Assembly: GCA_965368335.1 (NCBI GenBank) | Contig: CBDUMN010000010.1 | Location: 1-54,511 of the forward strand | Direction: 5' to 3' | Source: CBDUMN01 sp965368335 | GTDB lineage: Bacteria > Pseudomonadota > Alphaproteobacteria > Rhodospirillales > JAPHRK01 | DNA length: 54,511 nucleotides | Part shown: piece after piece, positions 16,663 to 23,848 of the stretch | Position numbering within the stretch: the stretch's first letter is position 1 | Layout of the letters: each line of letters starts with the position of its first letter | Translations under genes and position numbers: made by a program | The notes under the pieces: model-generated | The model's database searches: none | Told to the model about the DNA's origin: nothing | Seen by the model: the letters and a program-made list of their open reading frames with translations, nothing else

Positions 16663-18195
16663 TTATACGCCTATGAGCGGCCAGTATAGATATGCCGCAA
16701 CCAACATCATAATGGTCGACATCACAGCCATTTTCCAACCGACAATTAAGAAGTCGGTCGTTTTTAGGTAGCCCGACGCATAAACGATGGTGCAAGCGGG
16801 TGTGCCAACCACCGTCAGGTAAGCGAAAGCGGAAGAAACCGAGGTAATAAAGCCAATAATGATTGGGCTTTCACCAGCGGCCTGCGCAAGATTGAGCACA
16901 ATTGGACCAAGAACGGCGACAGCTGCACCGTTGCTCATGGTGTTTGTAACGCCCGTGGTCAAGACGGAAACAGCCGCCCACAAACCAATGCCCGTATCGG
17001 CGCCCAAGGGGGTTAACAAGGTAAGGAAACTCTCCGCCACCCAGGCGGCGGCCCCCGTCTCCTTCATTTCAACACCCAGCGATATAGCAGCCGCATAAAG
17101 TAACACCACGCCCCAGTTGACGCCCGAGTTGATATCTTCCCACTTAACCAAACCGGCAACGAGGAAAGCCGCGGCTCCCATAACGGCGATGGTTCCCATA
17201 CCCAGACCGGCAGAGGCGAAAATCCACCCCAACAGGGTAAGGAAGAAAATACCGATAGCGACAAAGTCGGCCGACTTCATCGGCCCTTCTTCCTGCACCT
17301 GCGCCCGCAGCTTGACCACAGCGCGGGATAAATCAGGAAACTCCGGCTTGAAGGTCATTAGCAGGATCAAGGTAACGAAGGGCAACTGAATGAGGAAGAT
17401 CGGATAGGCATATTCCATCCAGCGCAGGTAATCGATGATGTATATCATGGTCTCGGAATTGGTCGGGTCATAGAAAAACTCCTTCCAATAACCAATCATG
17501 ATAGCGTTCCGTGCGCCCCCTGATGGCGTACCGATCCCGGCGACCGAACAACCGTAGGAGATCGAAAACAGCAGCACGGCAGCGAGATTGCGCACTTTCT
17601 TGGGATCGTTGGAAGTCAGCGTGATCAGGGTGATCCCGACCGGCAGCATCATGGCGGCGACGGTATGCTCGCCAATGAACGAGGCCAAAACACCTGAAAA
17701 CAAAGAGATTCCGAAAGCGATCCGCGATGTTTTTGTGCCCGTCAGCTTGACGATCATATAGGCCAAGCGCTTATCGAGCTTTTGTTTGACCACCGCCACA
17801 GCAAGCATCAGAGAGCCCATGATGAACAGGACGGAGTCCTTCATCAAAGACTTGGCGACAACCGATGAATCGATGCCTAAGAGAACCACCTGCCCGACGA
17901 TAATCAGCAGCGCGACAGTCGGCAAAGGTACTGGTTCGGTAATGAACAGAATAGTCGCCATGACCGACATGGCGAGCACCACCATGCCATGATGGGAAAG
18001 CCCTTCCGGCAAGGGGAGTTGCATCATCCCCCAACCAATCAGCATGGCGATGATGAACCACCGCTTATCCCAAATGACCAGCATGTTGCGGCGGAACTGC
18101 AGAGCCAGCAGTTTTTGCGCGCGCACCGACGGAATGCGGTCGCGCACCGTCGCAAGCCGCGCTTTGGCGTTGATCGAGGACTTAACGGCTTTCAC
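16663..18195 (-). CDS. SLC13/DASS family anion permease
   Basis: A 510-residue inner-membrane sodium/anion symporter-like protein with about 12 transmembrane helices and a basic cytoplasmic N-terminus of 45 residues. Family motifs lie in the helix-hairpin regions: FIGEHTVAAMMLPVGITL in the first repeat and TNTMSNGAAVAVLGPIVLNLA in the second. The first SNT motif of dicarboxylate carriers is replaced by EHT, and the second reads SNG, so the substrate may not be a C4-dicarboxylate; sulfate or another anion is possible. The GTG start has AAGGA four bases before it. A much stronger GGAGGAGGAG lies 33 bases upstream, in front of an in-frame ATT (18223-18225). It is followed by usp. Confidence 0.82.
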   Translation of the reverse strand: MKAVKSSINAKARLATVRDRIPSVRAQKLLALQFRRNMLVIWDKRWFIIAMLIGWGMMQLPLPEGLSHHGMVVLAMSVMATILFITEPVPLPTVALLIIVGQVVLLGIDSSVVAKSLMKDSVLFIMGSLMLAVAVVKQKLDKRLAYMIVKLTGTKTSRIAFGISLFSGVLASFIGEHTVAAMMLPVGITLITLTSNDPKKVRNLAAVLLFSISYGCSVAGIGTPSGGARNAIMIGYWKEFFYDPTNSETMIYIIDYLRWMEYAYPIFLIQLPFVTLILLMTFKPEFPDLSRAVVKLRAQVQEEGPMKSADFVAIGIFFLTLLGWIFASAGLGMGTIAVMGAAAFLVAGLVKWEDINSGVNWGVVLLYAAAISLGVEMKETGAAAWVAESFLTLLTPLGADTGIGLWAAVSVLTTGVTNTMSNGAAVAVLGPIVLNLAQAAGESPIIIGFITSVSSAFAYLTVVGTPACTIVYASGYLKTTDFLIVGWKMAVMSTIMMLVAAYLYWPLIGV

Positions 18196-18453
18196 CTTGT
18201 CCTTGCTGGTAGATGCGAAGGAAATGGTCTCCTCCTCCGTCTTCAGGAGTCACTTGAAAAAACGCTGAATAGCGTTTTGCCGCCCTTTTATATTTTGATT
18301 TTCTAATTTATAGCTTTGCCGATGGGGTTGTGCAACGCAAAATACGCAAAAAACCCGGATTTTTATGTGGTTAATGGTTTAAACGATTTCAAGGGCTTCT
18401 CCAAAGCGCAGAGAACGCAATCTCTCTTAAAAACGCCATATTGCCCTCTTATA

Positions 18454-18459
18454 TATAAT
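18454..18459 (+). promoter_or_regulatory. Candidate -10 element
   Basis: A perfect TATAAT lies 29 bases before the start of the next gene, in an AT-rich stretch of the 292-base divergent region (18196-18487). No convincing -35 is present. The rest of the region shows nothing I can name. Confidence 0.35.
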
Positions 18460-18487
18460 CTGCTGACATCTTGAACGGGAGGATACC

Positions 18488-18790
18488 ATGGACCTCAGAC
18501 TCTGCTTCGAGCCGGAAGGCGATATGGCTATCGACAACCCAAAGGCCTTCGCCCAATACGGCAAACACTATCTGGCCGACTACGGTGCTGAGTTCGCCGG
18601 ATACATTGCGATGGACGAAAGAGACAAACGGCACAGCAATCTTCAACCGGTTTGGCAGTTCATTCTCAAAAACGTCGACAAAGACCGTGAGCGGGAACTG
18701 ATCGACTATTTGAACAGCAACCCGATCAACAGTTACTACGCCCACGTTTATGAAATGCACGGCGCAGGCCGCCAAACCAAGGTACACTAG
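18488..18790 (+). CDS. Hypothetical protein, 100 aa
   Basis: A soluble, acidic 100-residue protein I do not recognise. It begins MDLRLCFEPEGDMAIDNP and has one Cys, several aromatic residues (YGKHYLADYGAEFAGYIAMDE) and a predicted helical second half (VWQFILKNVDKDRERELIDYLNS). GGGAGG precedes the start by seven bases, and the codon use is like the neighbours, so it is a real gene. The YjbR gene follows 83 bases later on the same strand. Confidence 0.65.
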   Translation: MDLRLCFEPEGDMAIDNPKAFAQYGKHYLADYGAEFAGYIAMDERDKRHSNLQPVWQFILKNVDKDRERELIDYLNSNPINSYYAHVYEMHGAGRQTKVH

Positions 18791-18873
18791 AAAAATCGAG
18801 TCGCCTGTAAACTCTGCGCCGCCCCGTTCCTCGGGACGGCGCTTTGCTTCTTCTTCAAGGTGAGTTCCCCGCC

Positions 18874-19242
18874 ATGACCTACGACGAATACAACGCCTTT
18901 TGCGGCTCCCTGCCCCATACCACTCATGTGGTCCAGTGGGGCGGTTCGGATGTTTGGAAGATCGGCGGCAAAGTCTTCGCCATCGGCGGATGGGATAACG
19001 GCAACCACGAAGCCATCACCTTCAAGGTTTCCGAACCGGTCTACGAACTCTTACGCGACGCCCCCGGCTGCCGCCCCGCCCCCTATCTCGCCAGCCGTGG
19101 CATGAAATGGATTCAGCACTATGCCGATCCGGGTTTAAGCGACGAAGACCTCAAAAGCCACATCGAAGAATCCTACCGTCTCGTCTCCCTCGGCCTAACC
19201 AAGAAGCTGCAAAAAGAGCTGGGGCTCAATCAGACCGCCTAA
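18874..19242 (+). CDS. MmcQ/YjbR family protein
   Basis: A 122-residue CyaY-fold protein of the MmcQ/YjbR family. It begins MTYDEYNAFCGSLPHTTHVVQWGGSDVWKIGGKVFA and continues through ITFKVS to the conserved GMKWIQHY segment; KVFA, the Lys in TFKVS and the YRLV helix near the end are the usual family marks. Some members are described as DNA-binding; the function is not established. The ATG at 18874 is chosen, with AAGGTGAG upstream. Its stop overlaps the converging ABC exporter by four bases. Confidence 0.85.
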   Translation: MTYDEYNAFCGSLPHTTHVVQWGGSDVWKIGGKVFAIGGWDNGNHEAITFKVSEPVYELLRDAPGCRPAPYLASRGMKWIQHYADPGLSDEDLKSHIEESYRLVSLGLTKKLQKELGLNQTA

Positions 19243-21008
19243 ACTCCCGCCTCGAACTGCAACGCCGCCAGATGGGCATAGAGCGGGCTGCTTTCCAGAA
19301 GCTCCGCGTGGGTGCCCGTGGCGACCAGTTTGCCGTGTTCGATAACGGCGATGCGGTCGGCGTTGACCACGGTGGCCAGCCGGTGAGCGATCACCAGCGT
19401 TGTGCGCCCGACCATCAGCTTCTCCAGTGCAGCCTGAACCAGCCGCTCATTTTCCGCATCAAGCGCCGAGGTCGCTTCATCGAGCAGCAGAATGGGCGGA
19501 TCGCGGAGCAAAGCCCTGGCCAAAGAGATACGCTGACGTTGACCGCCCGACAGGCGTAGCCCTTTTTCACCGAGGAAGGTATCGAACCCTTCGGGCAGGG
19601 CATCGAGGAAGTCGGCCGCTGCTGCGGCCTCGGCGGCGGCGCGCACTTCATCGTCCGTCGCGCCGGGACGGCCGTAGCGAATATTCTCCCAACCGTTGGC
19701 GGCGAAGATCACCGGATCCTGCGGCACGAGGCCAATCCTTTGACGAAACGCTTCCGGGGAGGCCTGACGGATATCGACGCCATCGACAGATACGCTCCCT
19801 TCATCCGGATCGAAGAAGCGGAGCAACAATTGAAACACCGTCGACTTGCCCGCCCCAGACGGACCAACCAGCGCCACCGTTTCACCCGGCTCGACCGCAA
19901 GCGATAATCCATCCAACGCCTTTTGATTGGGCCGGGAAGGATAGCTGAAATGTATGTCTGCAAAGGCGACCCGGCCCTGGGGCGGTTCGGGCAAAGCCAC
20001 GGGGTCAGCGGGAGCGACGATTTCCGGTTCGGCTTCAAGCAGTTCGATCAGCCGCTCCGTCGCTCCGGCGGCGCGCTGCAACTCGCCGAACACCTCACTC
20101 AATATGCCCACCGAAAAGGCGACCATGGTGGCGTAGAAAATAAACGCCGCCAATTCACCGCCACTGATATCGCCCGACATGACCCCGCGCCCACCGACCC
20201 ATAGAATGACGCTGATCGCCGTGAAGACCAGAATGATCACAGTTGCAGTAAGAAAGCCACGCATTCGAATGCGTTCGATGGCCGCAGCAAAGGCCCCGGT
20301 CACTTCGCCGCCGAAACGCGCACTATCCTGAGGTTCGTGAGTGAACGCCTGAACCGTATGAATGGCGTTGAAAGTTTCTCCCGCGAACGCCCCAACGTCG
20401 GCGACCTTTTCCTGGCTGGTCCGAGAGAGCTTACGCACCCGACGGCCGAAAAACAGGATGGGCACAACCACGATAGGCACCACCAGGAGAGCCAACAGGG
20501 TGAGCTTGGCGTTGGTGACGAACAACATGATCAGGCCGCCGACAAGCGTTAGGAGGTTGCGCAGCGCCATGGAGGCCGAGGAGCCGATAACCGATTGCAG
20601 CAATGTCGTATCGGTGGTCAGTCGCGAGAGGACTTCGCCAGTCTTGGTGACTTCGAAAAAGCCCGTATGCATGGAAAGCACCCGGTCGAAGACGGCGCGA
20701 CGCAAATCGGCCACCACCCGCTCGCCAAGCCAGGAAACGAAGTAGAACCGGGCGAAGGTGCCAAGCGCCATGACGACTGAAAGCACCAACAGAAAGATCA
20801 GCGCCTGATCCAACGCACTTTCGTTGCCGCCCGCAAAGCCGCTGTCGATCAACACCTTGAGCCCCTGCCCCAGAGCCAGCGACGCCCCGGCGGTAATCAC
20901 CAGCGCGGTAGCCGCCGCAGCAACTTGCCTTTTGTAGGGTTTCAGAAACCCCGCCATACGCGACAGGTAGCGCAGGTCTTTGCCTTTGGGGCGCTCTTCG
21001 GTTTTCAA
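19239..21008 (-). CDS. ABC exporter, MsbA-related, fused permease-ATPase
   Basis: A 589-residue half-transporter: a six-helix transmembrane domain (about 25-320), then an ATPase with Walker A GPSGAGKST at 382-390, signature LSGGQRQRISLARALL, Walker B ILLLDEATSALD and the H-loop VIAHRL. It should act as a homodimer in the inner membrane, exporting lipid or drug-like substrates. The subtype resembles the MsbA-related group common in alphaproteobacteria, not MsbA itself. The start is TTG at 21008 with AGGA about ten bases upstream; a Met at residue 18 is the alternative. It is not in an obvious operon. Confidence 0.87.
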   Translation of the reverse strand: MKTEERPKGKDLRYLSRMAGFLKPYKRQVAAAATALVITAGASLALGQGLKVLIDSGFAGGNESALDQALIFLLVLSVVMALGTFARFYFVSWLGERVVADLRRAVFDRVLSMHTGFFEVTKTGEVLSRLTTDTTLLQSVIGSSASMALRNLLTLVGGLIMLFVTNAKLTLLALLVVPIVVVPILFFGRRVRKLSRTSQEKVADVGAFAGETFNAIHTVQAFTHEPQDSARFGGEVTGAFAAAIERIRMRGFLTATVIILVFTAISVILWVGGRGVMSGDISGGELAAFIFYATMVAFSVGILSEVFGELQRAAGATERLIELLEAEPEIVAPADPVALPEPPQGRVAFADIHFSYPSRPNQKALDGLSLAVEPGETVALVGPSGAGKSTVFQLLLRFFDPDEGSVSVDGVDIRQASPEAFRQRIGLVPQDPVIFAANGWENIRYGRPGATDDEVRAAAEAAAAADFLDALPEGFDTFLGEKGLRLSGGQRQRISLARALLRDPPILLLDEATSALDAENERLVQAALEKLMVGRTTLVIAHRLATVVNADRIAVIEHGKLVATGTHAELLESSPLYAHLAALQFEAGV

Positions 21009-21150
21009 CGGGAAAGTCCTTCAGGCTGGAGGGGGAAATGTCCATCCTATGTGGCGCGCAAAGGGACACCGGTCAAGCCTGCCCCCTTCCCTTTTGGCCC
21101 TTTCATCCCATCTAAACAATCGGAAGGGAAATTTTCAGGGACGCATCATC

Positions 21151-21711
21151 ATGAGCATCTTAATCGCCGGGCTGGTCGTTTTTCTTGGCATCCATCTCTT
21201 GCCCGCCTTCGCCACAACCCGTACCGGCCTCGTCGAACAATGGGGCGAGAAGAAATACAAAGGCCTCTTCTCACTGGTTTCGGCAGTAGGGCTCGGATTG
21301 ATTATTTGGGGTTTCGCCACCCGCGAGTTCGTCGAAGTCTTCATCACGCCCGAGTGGGCCCGTCCTCTCGCCCATGCCCTGATGCCGCTTTCCTTCATCC
21401 TGCTGGCCGCGCCCGACATGAAGCCCAGTAACATCAAGCGCCTGACCAAACACCCCATGCTCTGGGGCCTCGCCCTCTGGGCCATCGTCCACCTGATCAA
21501 CAACGGCGACTTGGCCTCAATCATCCTGTTCGCAGGCTTCCTCGCCTACGCCATCATCGACATATTCAGCGCCACCGCCCGCGGCAAAGTCCCAACCTTC
21601 GACAAACAACCGATCTCCCGCGACCTCACAGTGATCGCAGTCGGATTGATCGGTTACGGCGTCTTCATGATGTGGCTGCACGAATGGCTAATCGGCGTGC
21701 CGGTGATTTAG
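21151..21711 (+). CDS. NnrU family membrane protein
   Basis: A 186-residue inner-membrane protein with five or six helices, recognised as NnrU by GIHLLPAF at the N-terminus, KYKGLFSLVSAVGLGLI, the APDMKPSNIKRLTKHPMLWGLALWAIVHL core and the C-terminal MWLHEWLIGVPVI. NnrU was named from nitrite and nitric oxide reductase loci, but many family members lie, as here, away from denitrification genes. AGGGA precedes the ATG at 21151. The invariant His residues could bind a heme or metal, which is inference. Confidence 0.87.
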   Translation: MSILIAGLVVFLGIHLLPAFATTRTGLVEQWGEKKYKGLFSLVSAVGLGLIIWGFATREFVEVFITPEWARPLAHALMPLSFILLAAPDMKPSNIKRLTKHPMLWGLALWAIVHLINNGDLASIILFAGFLAYAIIDIFSATARGKVPTFDKQPISRDLTVIAVGLIGYGVFMMWLHEWLIGVPVI

Positions 21712-21755
21712 GAAGGAATTGTTACGGCCATATCAACAGCGCAACAAAGTCGTGG

Positions 21756-21779
21756 ATGCCCGCCTGCGCGGGCATGACG
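21756..21779. repeat. Dispersed palindromic repeat, copy 1
   Basis: ATGCCCGC-CTGC-GCGGGCAT plus GACG, a GC-rich hairpin of the intergenic palindromic type. An identical 24-base core recurs 124 bases downstream. The 210-base region between nnrU and rpe holds only these two copies. Confidence 0.75.
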
Positions 21780-21879
21780 GAAGGGGTAGTAGCCATTTCG
21801 GTGAGGCAACTTTGGACGAAGCAGCAGCTTTGCCTTACTAGGACACAGAAAGCGGCAAGAGAAAGAAGTACGAGCATAT

Positions 21880-21907
21880 CGTCATGCCCGCCTGCGCGGG
21901 CATGACG
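21880..21907. repeat. Dispersed palindromic repeat, copy 2
   Basis: CGTCATGCCCGC and GCGGGCATGACG are perfect 12-base arms around CTGC. It lies 14 bases downstream of the rpe stop and may end or stabilise the rpe transcript. Confidence 0.75.
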
Positions 21908-21921
21908 ATTTTAGGGGAGAG

Positions 21922-22569
21922 CTACCCCTTTGCCGCAGCCTTCATAGCAGCGATGTTTTCGGCGTATTTGCCGCCTTTGAACGTAGCGCTGCCCGCCACG
22001 CAAACGTTGGCGCCGGCGTCGGCGACGGCTTTGATGGTTGCGGGGCTGATGCCGCCGTCGACTTCCAGGTCGATATTGCGGCTGCCGATCATCTCTCTGA
22101 TTTTCTTGATCTTGTCGAGCTGGCTTGGGATGAAGCTCTGGCCGCCGAAGCCGGGGTTGACTGACATCACGAGGATCAAATCCAGATCATCCAAAAGATA
22201 CTCCAGGCAATCGACCGGGGTGTGCGGGTTGAACGAAACGCCCGCCTTGCAGCCGAGCGACTTGATCATCTGGAGGCTGCGATGCACATGGGCGTCGGCC
22301 TCTACATGGACGGTGATCATGTCGGAGCCCGCCTTGGCGAAGGCTTCGAGATAGGGCTGGGCCGGATCGATCATCAGGTGGACATCGAACGGCAGTTGGG
22401 AGTGCGGACGCAGCGCCTTGACCACGTCTGGACCGATGGTGATGTTGGGAACGAAGTGGCCGTCCATCACATCCACATGGATCCAGTCCGCTCCGGCATC
22501 GTCAACGGCGCGAACCTCTTCGCCCAGCTTGGCGAAATCGGCGGAAAGAATGGACGGTGAAATCAGCAT
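21922..22569 (-). CDS. rpe: Ribulose-phosphate 3-epimerase
   Basis: A 215-residue TIM-barrel enzyme interconverting ribulose 5-phosphate and xylulose 5-phosphate in the pentose phosphate pathway or Calvin cycle. It has the metal and catalytic signatures ISPSILSADF, DWIHVDVMDGHFVPN, FDVHLMI, MSVNPGFGGQSF and LEVDGGI. The ATG at 22569 is preferred over the GTG just before it, with AAGGAAA upstream. It is third in a minus-strand series tkt-fba-rpe, but 189 bases with two hairpin repeats separate it from fba. Confidence 0.95.
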   Translation of the reverse strand: MLISPSILSADFAKLGEEVRAVDDAGADWIHVDVMDGHFVPNITIGPDVVKALRPHSQLPFDVHLMIDPAQPYLEAFAKAGSDMITVHVEADAHVHRSLQMIKSLGCKAGVSFNPHTPVDCLEYLLDDLDLILVMSVNPGFGGQSFIPSQLDKIKKIREMIGSRNIDLEVDGGISPATIKAVADAGANVCVAGSATFKGGKYAENIAAMKAAAKG

Positions 22570-22610
22570 CACTTTGTTTCCTTTTTTCTTCGTTCCGGTA
22601 CCCCCTCTAA

Positions 22611-22629
22611 CTCCCCCTAGAAGGGGGAG
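22611..22629. repeat. G-rich hairpin repeat
   Basis: CTCCCCCT-AGA-AGGGGGAG forms a perfect eight-pair hairpin in the fba-rpe gap. Confidence 0.6.
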
Positions 22630-22654
22630 GACAAGAGAGCGCCCCCCCTAAAAG

Positions 22655-22685
22655 CCCTCCCCTGCTAGGGGAGGGTTGGGTGGGG
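22655..22685. repeat. Dispersed repeat, CCCTCCCCT/AGGGGAGGG type
   Basis: CCCTCCCCT-GCT-AGGGGAGGG is followed by TTGGGTGGGG. This combination is the usual form of a dispersed intergenic repeat in many proteobacteria. It lies about 70 bases downstream of the fba stop. Confidence 0.65.
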
Positions 22686-22757
22686 TATCCTTCATCGAGC
22701 CCGCATACGCGGGGGCCTCCGAACACCTAAAGCGGCAAAGCCACTAAGGGTTCGGGG

Positions 22758-23822
22758 CTAGTTCACTTTGGCGTCAAGTTCGCCCGCTTCGTATTTCTCG
22801 AACATCACTTCGAGAGACAGAGGCTTAATTTTGGAAGCGTTGCCTGCCGCGCCGAAGGCTTCGTAGCGGGCCTTGCAGATTTCGGTCATGCCCTTGGTCG
22901 CTTCGGCCAGATATTTGCGCGGATCGAAGTTGTCGGGCGCATCGTGCATGTGCTTACGGATCGAGCCCGTCGATGCCATCCGCAGGTCGGTATCGATGTT
23001 GACCTTACGCACGCCGTTCTTGATGCCTTCGACAACTTCTTCGACCGGCACGCCATAGGTCTGCGGCATGTCGCCACCATACTCGTTGATCACCTTGAGC
23101 CAATCCTGAGGCACGGCGCTGGAACCGTGCATCACCAGATGGACGGTCGGGATGCGGGCGTGGATTTCCTTGACCCGGTCGATGCGCAGCACCTTGCCGG
23201 TCGGTTGCTTGGTGAACTTATAGGCCCCGTGCGAGGTGCCGATGGCGATGGCCAGGGCGTCCACGTTGGTCTTTTTGACGAAATCGGCGGCCTCATCCGG
23301 GTCGGTCAGCATCTGGTCCATATCGAGCTTGCCCTCGGCTCCGACACCGTCTTCCTCGCCCGCTTCGCCGGTTTCCAGCGATCCCAGGCAACCAAGCTCG
23401 CCTTCGACCGACACGCCACAGGCATGGGCCATATCGACAACCCGGCGGGTGGTCTCGACGTTATAGTCGTAAGAAGATGGGGTCTTACCGTCGCTCATCA
23501 GGGAGCCGTCCATCATCACCGAGCTGAAGCCCGACTGGATGGAACGCTGGCAAACAGCCGGGCTGGTGCCGTGGTCCTGATGCATACAGACCGGAATATG
23601 CGGATAGGCTTCAAGAGCCCCCAAAATCAGATGACGCAGGAAGGTCTCGCCCGCATATTTACGCGCACCCGCAGAGCCTTGCAGGATCACCGGGCTGTCG
23701 GTAGCGTCGGCGGCAGCCATAATGGCCTTCACCTGCTCCATGTTGTTGACGTTGAACGCCGGAAGGCCGTAGCCATTTTCCGCCGCGTGGTCGAGAAGCT
23801 GACGCATAGAAACGAGAGCCAT
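22758..23822 (-). CDS. fba: Class II fructose-bisphosphate aldolase
   Basis: A 354-residue zinc-dependent aldolase that joins or splits fructose 1,6-bisphosphate (and in the Calvin cycle sedoheptulose 1,7-bisphosphate). Motifs are YGLPAFNVNNMEQ, the metal His in CMHQDHG, EGELGCLGSLETGEAG, the MHGSSAVP loop and KVNIDTDLRMA. The subtype with the GEAGEEDGVGAEGK insertion is the one often called the Calvin-cycle type (CbbA). The gene starts 26 bases after tkt ends, so the two are one operon. No RuBisCO or phosphoribulokinase lies in the window, so autotrophy cannot be claimed. Confidence 0.94.
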   Translation of the reverse strand: MALVSMRQLLDHAAENGYGLPAFNVNNMEQVKAIMAAADATDSPVILQGSAGARKYAGETFLRHLILGALEAYPHIPVCMHQDHGTSPAVCQRSIQSGFSSVMMDGSLMSDGKTPSSYDYNVETTRRVVDMAHACGVSVEGELGCLGSLETGEAGEEDGVGAEGKLDMDQMLTDPDEAADFVKKTNVDALAIAIGTSHGAYKFTKQPTGKVLRIDRVKEIHARIPTVHLVMHGSSAVPQDWLKVINEYGGDMPQTYGVPVEEVVEGIKNGVRKVNIDTDLRMASTGSIRKHMHDAPDNFDPRKYLAEATKGMTEICKARYEAFGAAGNASKIKPLSLEVMFEKYEAGELDAKVN

Positions 23823-23848
23823 TTTTCAATATCCCCTGACTGATAGAG

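Noticed and set aside
21752..21907. A CRISPR-like repeat pair
   Set aside because: Only two palindromic copies with one 100-base spacer, no cas genes and no further units. They fit dispersed intergenic palindromes.
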